A stretch of DNA of 64,000 nucleotides from Pseudomonas viridiflava (GTDB taxonomy: Bacteria > Pseudomonadota > Gammaproteobacteria > Pseudomonadales > Pseudomonadaceae). The notes beneath the pieces are model-generated. The model had not been told where the DNA came from. It searched no databases and saw nothing but the letters and a program-made list of their open reading frames with translations. Location of the stretch: positions 186,001-250,000 of the forward strand of contig NZ_UUON01000024.1 of assembly GCF_900590885.1 (NCBI RefSeq), given 5' to 3'. Each line of letters starts with the position of its first letter. Within the stretch, counting starts at the first letter, position 1. The position numbers and the translations under genes were made by a program. This document shows, piece after piece, positions 17,683 through 26,938 of this stretch.

Positions 17683-18110
17683 GGCAAGGCCTTGGACTGC
17701 ACGCTGCCGGTCAGCCAGCCAATATCGATGCGCCAGCGCCGGCTGCCGTTGGCCAACAACAGGTTGCCGCCGGTGGAGCTGCCGTCGGGATAGAACGCCA
17801 CGCTGGAGCCCGCCTGTTCGGCGGTGTGCAAGGTCACCTGCAAGCCGGCCGGCCAGTGTCTTTTCGGCCGCCCGGGGGCCTGGACGCTCAAGTTGCGCAG
17901 GTCAAATACCGTGCTTTCGGTGGTGCCACTGACAATCGCCCGCGCCCGCGTGCTGCGCAGCGCCTCGACGATCTGCCCGACCGCCTGGCGCTCTTTGGCG
18001 GCGCGCAGGCCTTGTTGCAGGCCAAAGCCGACCAACCCGGCCGCGATGCTGATCAATACGATCACCACCAGCATCTCCAGCAGGGTAAAGCCGTGTTGAG
18101 CCTTGGCCAT
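17679..18110 (-). CDS. gspH: Type II secretion minor pseudopilin GspH
   Basis: A 143-residue pseudopilin with HG/FTLLEMLVVIVLI at residues 6-19, followed by the long N-terminal helix and a small beta domain. GspH links the tip complex to the GspG shaft. It begins 9 bases after gspG and overlaps gspI by four bases. Confidence 0.86.
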   Translation of the reverse strand: MAKAQHGFTLLEMLVVIVLISIAAGLVGFGLQQGLRAAKERQAVGQIVEALRSTRARAIVSGTTESTVFDLRNLSVQAPGRPKRHWPAGLQVTLHTAEQAGSSVAFYPDGSSTGGNLLLANGSRRWRIDIGWLTGSVQSKALP

Positions 18111-18119
18111 GGTCGTGGG

Positions 18120-18545
18120 TTATTCCCAGTTGCCCAGGTCGGCGCTGTAGCCTTCGCCGCCCGGTTGGCCGTCCTGGCCGTAAAAGATCAAGTCGAAGGC
18201 GCCATGTTCACCCGGGAAGCGATAGCCGAAGGCATGCCCGAACGGGTCCTTGAGGTCCGACGGTTTGGCGTACGGCCCGGCCCAGCCGGCGCTGTTGGCC
18301 GGTTTGTCGACCAGTTGCTGGAGAGACTTGGGCGGCGAGCCGACATCCAGGCCGTAGCTTTCGATTTTCATGCTCAGGCTGGCCAGTTGCGCCTTGCCCG
18401 CGCCGTATTTGCCCTTGTCGACATTGCCGCCGACCTGGCGCACCACGATGGTCGCGACGATGCCCAGCAGCACGATCACCGCGAGCATTTCCAGCAGGGT
18501 AAAACCGCCCTGGCGGCGGGCGGGCTTGAATCGGGTATGGCGCAT
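18120..18545 (-). CDS. gspG: Type II secretion major pseudopilin GspG
   Basis: A 141-residue protein with GG/FTLLEMLAVIVLLGIVA after a 13-residue basic leader. The C-terminal part has the GspG pattern: YGLDVGSPPKSLQQLV, then the WAGPY, LKDPFG and YRFPG blocks and a G/D-rich calcium-binding-like loop. It forms the pseudopilus shaft that pushes folded substrates through the secretin. Confidence 0.93.
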   Translation of the reverse strand: MRHTRFKPARRQGGFTLLEMLAVIVLLGIVATIVVRQVGGNVDKGKYGAGKAQLASLSMKIESYGLDVGSPPKSLQQLVDKPANSAGWAGPYAKPSDLKDPFGHAFGYRFPGEHGAFDLIFYGQDGQPGGEGYSADLGNWE

Positions 18546-18565
18546 CGGTGGGTTTCCTTAAGGGT

Positions 18566-19768
18566 TCATATATTGCTGGTGAGGCTCATCAGCGGCAGCA
18601 TGATCGCCAGCATGATCACCGCCACCAGCACCGCCATGACCACGGTCAGGGACGGCACCAATGCGGCGAGCAGGCGGTCGATGCCGCGCTTGGCTTCGAC
18701 GTCGAACACTTCGGCGACCTTGAGCAGCATGCTGTCGAGTTCACCGGCCTGTTCGCCGACTTCAATCATTTGCAGGGCCAGGTCCGGCAGCAGCGGCTCG
18801 CTGCCAAAGGCGCTGGCCAGGGTGCCGCCGCCCTTGACCGATTCGGCGGCCTGGGCGACTTGCGCTTGCAGAGCACGGTTGGTGCAGACCTGCCGGGCGA
18901 TGACCAGCGCTTGCAGGAGCGCCACGCCGTTGCTCAGCAAGGTGCCGAGGGTGCGGGCCAGGCGCGCGGCTTCGACCCGTTGCAGCAGCGGGCCGATAAC
19001 GCGGATACGCAACACGCGGCGGTCATAACGTTCGCGGCGCTGGGGGGCGCGCAGGCGTGCGGCCAGGGTCCACACCGTCACGATCAACCCGGCCAGCACC
19101 GCCAGGCCATAAGCCCCGAGGAACTCACCAAGGCCCAGGATCACTTCGGTAATCAACGGGATCGGCACGCCCAGGTCCTTGAAGATCGGCACGAACTGCG
19201 GCACCACATACGCCAGCAACAGCGCCAGCGAACCGAGCACGCCCACCACCAGAAACGCCGGATAGATCAGCGCGTTGATCACTTCCCCCCTCAATAGCTG
19301 GCTGCGTTCGAGGTAGTCACTGAGCTGGCGCAGGGTGTTTTCCAGGGCACCGCCCGCCTCGCCGGCGCGCACCATGCTCAGGTACAACGGCGAGAACTGG
19401 CTGCCCTCTTCTTCCAGCGCCTTGGACAGGGGCTGCCCGGCCTTGACGTGTTCACGAATGCGCTCGATCAGCGCGCGGGTCTGCGGTTGGCCGGGTTGCT
19501 TGAGCAGGATGCCCAGCGAGCGTTCCAGTGGTTGGCCGGCGCCCAGCAGCGTGGCCAGTTGCTGGGTGAAGCTGACCAGCGCGGCGCCGTTCAACTGACC
19601 GCGCCCAAACGCCTTGCGCAGCCCTTGGATACCGGCCACCTCAATGTGCAATAACAACAAACCGCGCTTGTGCAGCGCGGCGACGGCGGCGTCCTGGTCC
19701 CTGGCTTCCAGGGTGCCGTTGTGTGGCTGGCCCTGGCTGTCGAGGGCGCGGTATTTGAACAGGCTCAC
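18566..19768 (-). CDS. gspF: Type II secretion inner-membrane platform protein GspF
   Basis: A 400-residue PilC/GspF protein with two repeated cytoplasmic four-helix domains (about residues 65-195 and 265-385), each followed by membrane helices (near 165-225 and 370-395). Signature stretches are FTQQLATLLGAGQPLERSL in the first copy and LARTLGTLLSNGVALLQAL in the second. It couples the ATPase GspE to pseudopilus assembly. The start overlaps the gspE stop by four bases. Confidence 0.93.
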   Translation of the reverse strand: MSLFKYRALDSQGQPHNGTLEARDQDAAVAALHKRGLLLLHIEVAGIQGLRKAFGRGQLNGAALVSFTQQLATLLGAGQPLERSLGILLKQPGQPQTRALIERIREHVKAGQPLSKALEEEGSQFSPLYLSMVRAGEAGGALENTLRQLSDYLERSQLLRGEVINALIYPAFLVVGVLGSLALLLAYVVPQFVPIFKDLGVPIPLITEVILGLGEFLGAYGLAVLAGLIVTVWTLAARLRAPQRRERYDRRVLRIRVIGPLLQRVEAARLARTLGTLLSNGVALLQALVIARQVCTNRALQAQVAQAAESVKGGGTLASAFGSEPLLPDLALQMIEVGEQAGELDSMLLKVAEVFDVEAKRGIDRLLAALVPSLTVVMAVLVAVIMLAIMLPLMSLTSNI

Positions 19769-21495
19769 GCGCCGTCTCCACGGGTGACGCGCAGCACTTC
19801 TTCCAATGACGTAACCCCGGCCACCGCCTGGCGCAGGCCCTCTTCATGCAGGGTGCGCAGGCCGCCACGGCGGGCCGCCTGCTCAAGCGTGGCGGCGTCG
19901 GCCTGGCGCATCAGCAGGCTGCGCAATTCGTCGTTCATCACCAGCAGTTCAGTGATTGCGCTGCGGCCGTGGTAGCCGCCGCCCGGCGCATCGGCGCGGG
20001 GGCGGTAAAGCATGACCGGGCGCTCGTCGGTAAAGCGATCCAGGCCGTGTTCGGCGATCAATTCGGCAGGGGCTTCGAAGGCTTCGCGGGTGGCCGGGTC
20101 CAGGCGTCGTACCAGGCGCTGGGCGAGGATGCCGTTGACCGTCGAGGCGATCAGGTAGCTTTCCACGCCCATGTCCAGCAAGCGCGTGATACTCGCCGCC
20201 GCGCTGTTGGTGTGCAGTGTGGAGAGCACCAAGTGGCCGGTGAGGGAGGACTGGATGGCGATGCGGCAGGTTTCCAGGTCGCGGATTTCACCGATCATGA
20301 TCACGTCCGGGTCCTGGCGCACGATCGAGCGCAGCGCGCCGGCAAAGTCCAGGCCGATGGCGGGCTTGACCTGGATCTGGTTGATGCCCTCCAGCTGGTA
20401 TTCCACCGGGTCTTCGACGGTGATGATCTTGCGCTCGGCGGTATTGAGCCGCGACAGCGCGGTGTACAAGGTGGTGGTCTTGCCCGAGCCGGTCGGGCCG
20501 GTGACCAGCAGGATGCCGTGGGGACGCTCGAGGACCTCCAGGAAAGTTTCCAGGCGCTGGCCATCGAAGCCCAGGCTCTGGAAATCGAACTGCACGGTCT
20601 GGCGGTCGAGCAGGCGCATCACCACCGACTCACCAAAACTGGTGGGCACCGTGGACACCCGCAAGTCCAGCTCCTTGCCCTGGATGCGCAGCATGATGCG
20701 CCCGTCCTGGGGCAACCGGCGTTCGGCAATGTCCAGGCGCGCCATGATCTTCACCCGCGAAATCACCGCCGCCGACGAGCTGGACGGCGGCGCTTCGGCC
20801 TCGTGCAGCACGCCGTCGATGCGGTAGCGCACCTTGAGCTGGTTTTCGAACGGTTCGATATGGATGTCCGAGGCGCGATGTTCCACCGCGCGCTGCAGGA
20901 TCAGGTTGACCAGGCGAATCACCGGCGCTTCGGAGGCCATGTCCTTGAGGTGTTCGATGTCTTCCAGGGCGCCGCCCTGCTCGTCGAGGTTTTCGATCAG
21001 GGTGCCCATGGCCGAGCGGCCCTGGCCGTAGTAGCGCTCGATCAGGGTGTCGACTTCATTACGCGGGCCCACGGCCAACCACACCGGCACGCCGCAGGCA
21101 TAGGCCATGGCCTGGAACGGGTACACCAGCGCCGGGTTGGCCGCCAGCACCCGCAGACCGCCCTGGCTCCAGCCCACCGGCACTACCTGGTAGTGACGCA
21201 TGAAGCGCTCGGTCAACGCCGGCAACGGGTCCAGCAAGGGCGGCGCGGCATCCGCCAGCAGCAGCGGTGCACCCAGCAAATCGGCCCAGGCGCGGGCCAG
21301 TTCGACTTCGGAAACCAACCCCAGGCGCGTGAGCAGCCCGAGCAATTCGCTGTCGCCGCCCTCCTGGGACAGGCGCCGGGCGCGCTCCAGGTCAACGGTT
21401 TTCAAGCCGGCGTTCTGCATCAGCCACGCGCAGACCTGTTCGGTGTGCGGGATATGCAGTTGGCAGGCGTCGACGGGGGTTGAGGGGCTTGGCAT
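19765..21495 (-). CDS. gspE: Type II secretion ATPase GspE (no tetracysteine zinc motif)
   Basis: A 576-residue hexameric ATPase that powers the pseudopilus. An N1E/N2E region takes up about residues 1-150; the core has Walker A GPTGSGKTT (from about residue 333), the Asp box, the Walker B-like DPDVIMIGEIRD, and the His box TGHLVLSTLHTN. The stretch after LAQRLVRRLDP, which in most GspE proteins carries two CxxC pairs, has no cysteine at all here. A TTG at 21516 would extend the frame, but ATG 21495 is preferred. It is the first gene of the eleven-gene operon. Confidence 0.92.
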   Translation of the reverse strand: MPSPSTPVDACQLHIPHTEQVCAWLMQNAGLKTVDLERARRLSQEGGDSELLGLLTRLGLVSEVELARAWADLLGAPLLLADAAPPLLDPLPALTERFMRHYQVVPVGWSQGGLRVLAANPALVYPFQAMAYACGVPVWLAVGPRNEVDTLIERYYGQGRSAMGTLIENLDEQGGALEDIEHLKDMASEAPVIRLVNLILQRAVEHRASDIHIEPFENQLKVRYRIDGVLHEAEAPPSSSSAAVISRVKIMARLDIAERRLPQDGRIMLRIQGKELDLRVSTVPTSFGESVVMRLLDRQTVQFDFQSLGFDGQRLETFLEVLERPHGILLVTGPTGSGKTTTLYTALSRLNTAERKIITVEDPVEYQLEGINQIQVKPAIGLDFAGALRSIVRQDPDVIMIGEIRDLETCRIAIQSSLTGHLVLSTLHTNSAAASITRLLDMGVESYLIASTVNGILAQRLVRRLDPATREAFEAPAELIAEHGLDRFTDERPVMLYRPRADAPGGGYHGRSAITELLVMNDELRSLLMRQADAATLEQAARRGGLRTLHEEGLRQAVAGVTSLEEVLRVTRGDGA

Positions 21496-21528
21496 GAGCA
21501 GCTGTCTGAGGGGCAATGTTCTACAGGA

Positions 21529-21558
21529 CTGTGGGAGGGGGTAAACCCCCTCCCACAG
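21529..21558. repeat. Perfect REP-type palindrome between convergent or tandem ends
   Basis: Two arms CTGTGGGAGGGGGT / ACCCCCTCCCACAG form an almost loopless palindrome. It lies between the start of gspE and the end of the small gene at 21576. It is G/C-rich enough to end the transcript of the small gene before the secretion operon begins. Confidence 0.75.
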
Positions 21559-21575
21559 GGGACCGCGTTTCCAGA

Positions 21576-21800
21576 TTAGTTCGAGGTCTTCGGCGCGCTC
21601 TGGCTGCCATTCAACGGCCGGCCGCCCTTGGTGGTTTCAGCCTTCTGCTTTTTCGCGGCCTTGGGGTCGTGAGTCTGGGTCAGCACGGTGGAATCGGCGG
21701 CGCCGGACTTGGCATCGGCGTCGGTGGACTCGGCGGCCATGGCGGCACCACTCAATGCAACGCCCAGCGCAATGCCAGCACCCAACAGGGAAATCTTCAT
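21576..21800 (-). CDS. Small exported protein of unknown function
   Basis: A 74-residue protein with a clear signal peptide (hydrophobic residues 4-20, cleavage near GAAMAA) and a short polar, Ala/Lys/Thr-rich mature part of about 50 residues without cysteines or recognisable domains. GGAGAAAG precedes ATG 21800, which is why this start is chosen over the longer frame. It is located upstream of the T2SS operon on the same strand but separated from it by a palindrome. I do not recognise the family. Confidence 0.65.
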   Translation of the reverse strand: MKISLLGAGIALGVALSGAAMAAESTDADAKSGAADSTVLTQTHDPKAAKKQKAETTKGGRPLNGSQSAPKTSN

Positions 21801-22308
21801 CAACTTTCTCCAGATAAAAAACAGCAGATAGCCCAAGTGGCGCCCTGAACTCGTTCAAGACCCTACACCAAAGCATTGTGTATTACAGCTTATGAAAACA
21901 TGGCACTTTAGAACTACCGAGCAATGCCACTAGTTCGCCACGCCTGGTTGAAATTTCTTAAACCAATCGACTGGTAGGTTTAGCCTTAGTTCCAAAGCGT
22001 AAGAAAATATTTCTTATTTCACGCAAAAATTAGCTTTCGTTTGACTTATAACCGCAAGAATTGCCTTAATTATGTGGTTTTTGCGGTTCAAAATGCCATC
22101 TAGTGATATCGCTTAGACACTACACACAACAATAACTCATACAATTATTACACTTATAAAACTGCGAAATTCGCCAAATAGTTGCAATTAGCCATCGGTT
22201 AAAAATTGCGATCAAGGGCAACTATTGCCCAGAAAAAAGTGACGAGCGTGCACTGCAAGACGCACTACTCGGCGCGCCATGTTTACTGAACAGTTGTCGG
22301 AGAGACCC
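21801..22308. other. AT-rich intergenic region between divergent genes
   Basis: No gene is supported here. From about 21880 to 22210 the base composition is strikingly AT-rich for this genome. Two inverted repeats are visible: AACCGCAA (22050-22057) with TTGCGGTT (22081-22088), and AATAGTTGC (22177-22185) with GCAACTATT (22218-22226). The region must hold the promoters of the small gene (leftward) and the GH3 gene (rightward); the repeats are possible regulator sites. Confidence 0.4.
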
Positions 22309-25062
22309 ATGAACAAACGCAAAATCATCGGTGCGCAGTCGGCTTTCGCCCTGCTGGCCCTGGCCGTATCCCAAGTGCATGCGGCCACCAGCCCAGCGCT
22401 GGACGAAGGCAGGGTGAGCCGCGCGGAAAAGGCCGCGGATAAAACCCTGGCGAAGATGACCATGGAAGAAAAACTCGCCTACATCGGCGGCACCGGCGGC
22501 TGGGACGTCAAGCCGCTGACCCAGTACGGCATCCCGCAGATCCACGGTGCCGATGGCGGTGTGGGCGTGCGCTACACCAGCGAAGGCAATGCCCAGGGCG
22601 TGGTCTACCCGTCCGGGCCGAACCTGGCCGCCAGCTGGAACCCGCGCCGCGCCATCGACCTGGGTCGCGCCCTGGGCTACGACACCGCCAGCGGCGGTTA
22701 TCAGTTCGTCACCGGCCCTGGCGTGAACCTGTACCGCATGCCGTACAGCGGCCGCGCGTTCGAGTACCTGTCGGGTGAAGACCCGTTCCTCGGCGCCAGC
22801 CTGGGGCCGGCGGTGATCAACGGCATTCAGTCGCGCGGTGTATGGGCCAACGCCAAGCATTTCGCCGCCAACGACCAGGAAAGCAACCGCTTCCACCTCA
22901 ATGAAATCATCAGCGAGCGCGTGCTGCGCGAGATGACCCTGCCGCCGTTCGAGTCCGCCTCGAAAAACAGCAAGGTCGCGATGATGATGTGCGCATTCCA
23001 GAAGGTGAACGGCGAGTTCGCGTGCCAGAACAAGCACATCATGCGCGACATTCTGAAAACCGAATGGGGCTACCCGGGCTTCGTCCAGAGCGACTACAAC
23101 GCCGTGGTCGACGGTTTGCCTGCGGCACAGGCCGGCACCGACCTGGACATGATGGGCTACCAGATGAACAGCACGGTGCTCAAGCCGTACCTGGACAGCG
23201 GCGAGCTGAGCAGCGCGACCATCGATGACAAGGTGCGGCGCATTCTCAAGCAGATCTACCTGTACAAGTTCGACAGCAAGGCGCCGTTGACCAGCCACAA
23301 CATGAACAGCGCCACCAGCAACCGTGTGGCCCTGAATGCTGCGCGCGAAGGCATCGTGCTGCTGAAAAACCAGAACAACCTGCTGCCGCTGGACGCCAAG
23401 AAGGTCAAGCGCATCGCGGTGGTCGGCACCCTGGCCAAGTACGCGCCGCCTACCGGTTTCGGCAGCGCCAACGTCATGGCCGCCAACTACATCAGCGAGC
23501 TGAGCGGCTTGCAGCAACTGGCACCGGGCGCCAAGGTCGAGTTTATCGACGGGCTGTCCCTGGACCCTGCCACGTCGACCTGGACCCACGCCGACAGCAA
23601 CGGCAACAGCGTCAAAGGCCTGAAAACCGAGTTCTTCAGCAACACCAACTGGTCCGGCGACCCGGCCGCCAGCCGCACCGATACCCACGTCGACCTCGAC
23701 TGGTCCACCGACAGCCTGCCGGTGAATGGCGACACCGCCGCCACCTCGATCCGCTACAGCGGCCAGATCACCCCGACGGTCAGCGGCGAGCAGGTGTTCA
23801 AGGTCCGCGCCGATGGTGCCGTGCGCCTCTACGTCAACGGCAAGAAAGTCCTCGATAACGGCGACGGCAAACCGCTGCCGAACAACAGCATTCCGCCGAC
23901 CATTCCGGTGTTTGCCAAGGTCAACCTTGAGGCCGGCAAGCCGGTCGACATCAAGCTCGAATACTCGCGCCGCAACGGCTACCTCTCGACCATGGGCGGC
24001 CTGGTGGGCGTGCAGATGAGCTGGGCGTCGCTGGTTGCCCCGCAAGACCTGGCCCAGTACGACGCAGTGCTGGTGGCCGCCGGTAACAGCAACGAATACG
24101 AAGGCGAAGGCTTCGACCACAGCTTCGACCTGCCCGAGTACCAGAACCTGCTGATCCAGAGCATTGCCAAGGTCAACCCGAATACCGTGGTAACCCTGCA
24201 CGGCGGCACCGGCCTGAAGATGAGCGACTGGATCGACCAGGTACCGGCTGCGCTGCATGCGTTCTACCCTGGGCAGAACGGCGGCCAGGCCTTGGCGGAG
24301 ATCCTGCTGGGCAAGGTCAACCCGTCGGCCAAGCTGCCGATCAGCATCGAGCGCAACATCGAAGACAACCCGATCTACGCGACTTTCCCGAAATTCGACA
24401 ATCAGGAAACCCTGAGCGAGATGAGCTACAAGGACGACCTGTTCCTGGGCTATCGCGGCTACGAGAAAAAAGGCATCAAGCCGCTCTACCCGTTCGGCTA
24501 TGGCTTGTCGTACACCACCTTCGGCTACAGCAACATCAGCGTGACCCCTGGGGTCGCGGTGGCGGGCGCGCCGATCAAGGTGTCGTTCGACCTGGCCAAC
24601 ACCGGCAAGGTCGCGGGCGCCGAAGTCGCCGAGCTGTACGTGGGCCAGAACGCGCCGAAAGTCGAACGTGCGCTCAAGGAGCTCAAGGGCTACAAGAAAG
24701 TGTTCCTCAAGCCCGGCGAAACCAAGCGCGTAACCATCGAACTCAACGATCGCTCGCTGGCCTACTACGACGTGGCGAGCAAACAATGGGTGGTGGATGC
24801 CGACAGCTTCAACCTGTCGGTGGGCGCCTCGTCCCAGGACATCCGCCTGAACGCCAAGCTGGTCAACCCGTTCCGCCAGGAACTGTCGACCACCACCAGC
24901 AACCCACTGCCGCGCTCGGCGCTGAACTCGACGCTGCGTGAACTGCCACAGGTGAAGACCGGTGGTGTGTTGCACCAGAATGAAGGCGACAGCGGCACCA
25001 GTGACGGTGATGGCTATGACATGAGCGATGACACCGTTCAAGGCAGCGCAACCGGGAATTGA
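22309..25062 (+). CDS. Secreted glycoside hydrolase family 3 beta-glucosidase with PA14 insert
   Basis: A 917-residue exported enzyme that should release terminal beta-linked glucose (or related sugars) from oligosaccharides. Signal peptide residues 1-25 (ends VHA). The GH3 N-terminal barrel covers about 40-330, with the nucleophile Asp262 in FVQSDYNAV and the substrate-binding KHFAAND. GH3 C-terminal domain starts near 340, is interrupted by a PA14 carbohydrate-binding domain (about 432-574), and resumes to about 735 (YPFGYGLSYT). A fibronectin-III-like domain (about 745-820) and a polar Asp/Ser/Gly-rich tail follow. GGAGAG before ATG 22309 sets the start. Because it carries an N-terminal signal and lies beside a T2SS operon, secretion by that system is possible but unproven. 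Confidence 0.92.
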   Translation: MNKRKIIGAQSAFALLALAVSQVHAATSPALDEGRVSRAEKAADKTLAKMTMEEKLAYIGGTGGWDVKPLTQYGIPQIHGADGGVGVRYTSEGNAQGVVYPSGPNLAASWNPRRAIDLGRALGYDTASGGYQFVTGPGVNLYRMPYSGRAFEYLSGEDPFLGASLGPAVINGIQSRGVWANAKHFAANDQESNRFHLNEIISERVLREMTLPPFESASKNSKVAMMMCAFQKVNGEFACQNKHIMRDILKTEWGYPGFVQSDYNAVVDGLPAAQAGTDLDMMGYQMNSTVLKPYLDSGELSSATIDDKVRRILKQIYLYKFDSKAPLTSHNMNSATSNRVALNAAREGIVLLKNQNNLLPLDAKKVKRIAVVGTLAKYAPPTGFGSANVMAANYISELSGLQQLAPGAKVEFIDGLSLDPATSTWTHADSNGNSVKGLKTEFFSNTNWSGDPAASRTDTHVDLDWSTDSLPVNGDTAATSIRYSGQITPTVSGEQVFKVRADGAVRLYVNGKKVLDNGDGKPLPNNSIPPTIPVFAKVNLEAGKPVDIKLEYSRRNGYLSTMGGLVGVQMSWASLVAPQDLAQYDAVLVAAGNSNEYEGEGFDHSFDLPEYQNLLIQSIAKVNPNTVVTLHGGTGLKMSDWIDQVPAALHAFYPGQNGGQALAEILLGKVNPSAKLPISIERNIEDNPIYATFPKFDNQETLSEMSYKDDLFLGYRGYEKKGIKPLYPFGYGLSYTTFGYSNISVTPGVAVAGAPIKVSFDLANTGKVAGAEVAELYVGQNAPKVERALKELKGYKKVFLKPGETKRVTIELNDRSLAYYDVASKQWVVDADSFNLSVGASSQDIRLNAKLVNPFRQELSTTTSNPLPRSALNSTLRELPQVKTGGVLHQNEGDSGTSDGDGYDMSDDTVQGSATGN

Positions 25063-25065
25063 TCC

Positions 25066-25157
25066 CTGTGGGAGGGGGCTTGCCCCCGATGGCGGTGGGT
25101 CAGCTGGAACATTCTGGCTGACACTCCCTCATCGGGAGCAAGCGCCCTCCCACATTT
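25066..25157. repeat. REP pair in inverted orientation
   Basis: Two facing REP units, the left with GTGGGAGGGGGCTTGCCCCC and the right with ATCGGGAGCAAGCGCCCTCC, separated by about 35 bases. They separate the convergent ends of the GH3 gene and the TetR gene. Confidence 0.8.
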
Positions 25158-25170
25158 TACTGTGTTCGAC

Positions 25171-25785
25171 TCAGGTTCTGATGGCCGCATCGACCCGTGC
25201 GATGTAGGTATCGAACCGCGCCACCAAATTCACCTGCTCCGGAAAGCGCAGCCACTGGATCTGCAGGCCATCCATCATGGCCAGGATTTCTTCCACCAGC
25301 CCGGCGATGTCCACATCGCTGCGCACCTCCCCCGCCGCCACCAGGTCGGCAAACTGGCCCTGCATGCGCTGGTGAATCACCGCGTAGCGCGCCTGGAACC
25401 AGGCCCACGCCGGCTGGTTATCCAGCAGGCTTTCCGCATTCAGAATGGTAAACGCGCGCACCACACCGGGCGCGGTGGCATTCGAACGGTTGATCGCCCG
25501 CAGGCTGCCGAGCAACCCGGACAGCGATTTCTCGGCGCGCACTTCATCGGCAATCCGCTGGTTGACCTCGTCGCGCCGTTGCAGCACGGCCATCAATAAT
25601 GAAATCTTGCTGGGAAAGTGATGCAGCACGCCCGCCACGGAAATACCGACGATGGCCGCCACCTTGGCCACCGACGCGCCGCTGTAGCCCTCCAGGGAAA
25701 ATACCTGCAAGGCCGCGTCCAGCAGCTCTTCGCGGCGTTTCTCACCTTTGGGTGCGCGGCGGGTCTTGGGGGCAGGTTCGGTCAT
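25171..25785 (-). CDS. TetR family transcriptional regulator
   Basis: A 204-residue regulator with a TetR helix-turn-helix over about residues 18-65 (ELLDAALQVFSLEGYSGASV, then VAAIVGISVAGVLHHFPSK). The C-terminal ligand-binding domain is not diagnostic. It is encoded 30 bases after the LacI-family gene, in the same direction, so the two may be co-transcribed. Its targets might be the neighbouring GH3 gene or the TonB/monooxygenase operon; the sequence does not decide this. Confidence 0.9.
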   Translation of the reverse strand: MTEPAPKTRRAPKGEKRREELLDAALQVFSLEGYSGASVAKVAAIVGISVAGVLHHFPSKISLLMAVLQRRDEVNQRIADEVRAEKSLSGLLGSLRAINRSNATAPGVVRAFTILNAESLLDNQPAWAWFQARYAVIHQRMQGQFADLVAAGEVRSDVDIAGLVEEILAMMDGLQIQWLRFPEQVNLVARFDTYIARVDAAIRT

Positions 25786-25815
25786 GGGCAGGTCCTGGTA
25801 GGCAAAGAAGAAAGC

Positions 25816-26838
25816 TCAGGCGCTTTCCCGTTCGATCAAGCGGCAGTCCAACAGGTTCAAACGCTGTACGGCATCCGGCAACACGCCCAGGCTCTCCAGC
25901 ACACGGGTCGCCGCCAGTATGCCGATCTCCAGCGCGGGCGGCTTGATCGTGCTCAGGCTCGGCAACAGCATTTCGGCGAAAGGGTAATCACCGAAGCCCA
26001 GCACCGCACAGGTTAACCCGCCACGCTGCGCGGCCAGCAGGCCACCGGCGGCCAGGTTGTCGTTGGCGAAGAAGATCGCGTCGGGCGGCGTGGCGTGGCC
26101 CATCAGCGCTTGCATGGCCTGCTTGCCGGCTTCGAACGGCGCGCTGCCAACCTGCGGGACAAACACCTGGGGCTGCACACCCAATTCGACCAGCGTGGCG
26201 GCAAACCCGTCACCGCGTTCCACGGCGCTGAAGTCGCCGGGGGCGCTGTTATGCACGAAGGCGATGCGCCGATAGCCCTTGCCATGCAGGTAGCGTGCAG
26301 CCGTCACGCCAACTTCGTAGTGGGAAAAGCCGATCTGCAGGGGCGCACGTTCCGGCACGTAGTCCCAGGTTTCCACCACCGGGATATCGGCCTCGGCGAT
26401 CATCTTTTCGGTGCCCGCGCTGTGGAAGCGGCTGGTCAGCACCAGCGCCGCCGGCGACCAGCCGAGAAACGCGCGCACCGCGCTTTCTTCCTGTTCGGCG
26501 CTGAAGTAACTCGACGCCAGCAACAGCTGATACCCGTGGCGGCTGAGGGTGTCGCTGAAGCCCTGGATGGTGTTGGCAAAAATCGGCCCGGAGATGTTCG
26601 GGATCACCATCGCCACGATCCGGCCGCGCGCCGAGGCAAGCCCGCCGGCCACCAGGTTGGGCACGTAACCCAGCTCGGCGACCACCTCGGCAATCCGCTC
26701 GCGACGCTCGGGCGAGACCTGCTCCGGCTGGTTGAAATAGCGCGACACGGTAATCGCCGAGACCCCGGCCTGGCGCGCCACGGTGTTCAAGGTGACACGC
26801 CCGGCGCCACGGCGTTTGCGCGGTTTGTCTTCGCTCAC
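25816..26838 (-). CDS. LacI family transcriptional repressor
   Basis: A 340-residue LacI/GalR regulator. The helix-turn-helix is VTLNTVARQAGVSAITVSRYF (about residues 15-35) with the minor-groove hinge-helix segment LVAGGLASARGR near 60-70; a periplasmic-binding-protein-like effector domain follows from about 72 to the end. The N-terminal part resembles GntR-like (gluconate) members. It is divergent from the TonB receptor/monooxygenase operon, and a perfect 14-base palindrome of LacI type lies in between (26925-26938), so that operon is its likely target. The effector is unknown. Confidence 0.9.
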   Translation of the reverse strand: MSEDKPRKRRGAGRVTLNTVARQAGVSAITVSRYFNQPEQVSPERRERIAEVVAELGYVPNLVAGGLASARGRIVAMVIPNISGPIFANTIQGFSDTLSRHGYQLLLASSYFSAEQEESAVRAFLGWSPAALVLTSRFHSAGTEKMIAEADIPVVETWDYVPERAPLQIGFSHYEVGVTAARYLHGKGYRRIAFVHNSAPGDFSAVERGDGFAATLVELGVQPQVFVPQVGSAPFEAGKQAMQALMGHATPPDAIFFANDNLAAGGLLAAQRGGLTCAVLGFGDYPFAEMLLPSLSTIKPPALEIGILAATRVLESLGVLPDAVQRLNLLDCRLIERESA

Positions 26839-26889
26839 GGGAGGTTCCTGTTAAAAACCAAAAAGAATATAGGGCTAATTTTTTAGTAT

Positions 26890-26919
26890 TTGACGCTCTA
26901 AACCAGACCTACCAATAAT
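26890..26919 (+). promoter_or_regulatory. Candidate sigma-70 promoter of the TonB/monooxygenase operon
   Basis: TTGACG (26890-26895) is followed after 18 bases by AATAAT (26914-26919). The start point would fall near 26926, within the palindrome at 26925-26938, the normal arrangement for a promoter blocked by a LacI-family repressor. Found by eye only. Confidence 0.5.
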
Positions 26920-26924
26920 GCCGA

Positions 26925-26938
26925 TGTTAGCGCTAACA
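26925..26938. promoter_or_regulatory. LacI-family operator (perfect palindrome)
   Basis: TGTTAGCGCTAACA is a perfect 14-base palindrome with the central CG typical of LacI/GalR operators. It lies between the divergent LacI gene and the TonB receptor gene and overlaps the predicted transcription start of the latter. Confidence 0.75.

Noticed and set aside
22222..25041. A 939-codon open frame on the minus strand opposite the GH3 gene
   Set aside because: It is a shadow frame caused by high third-position GC; the + strand has a signal peptide, GH3 motifs and a ribosome site, the minus frame none.
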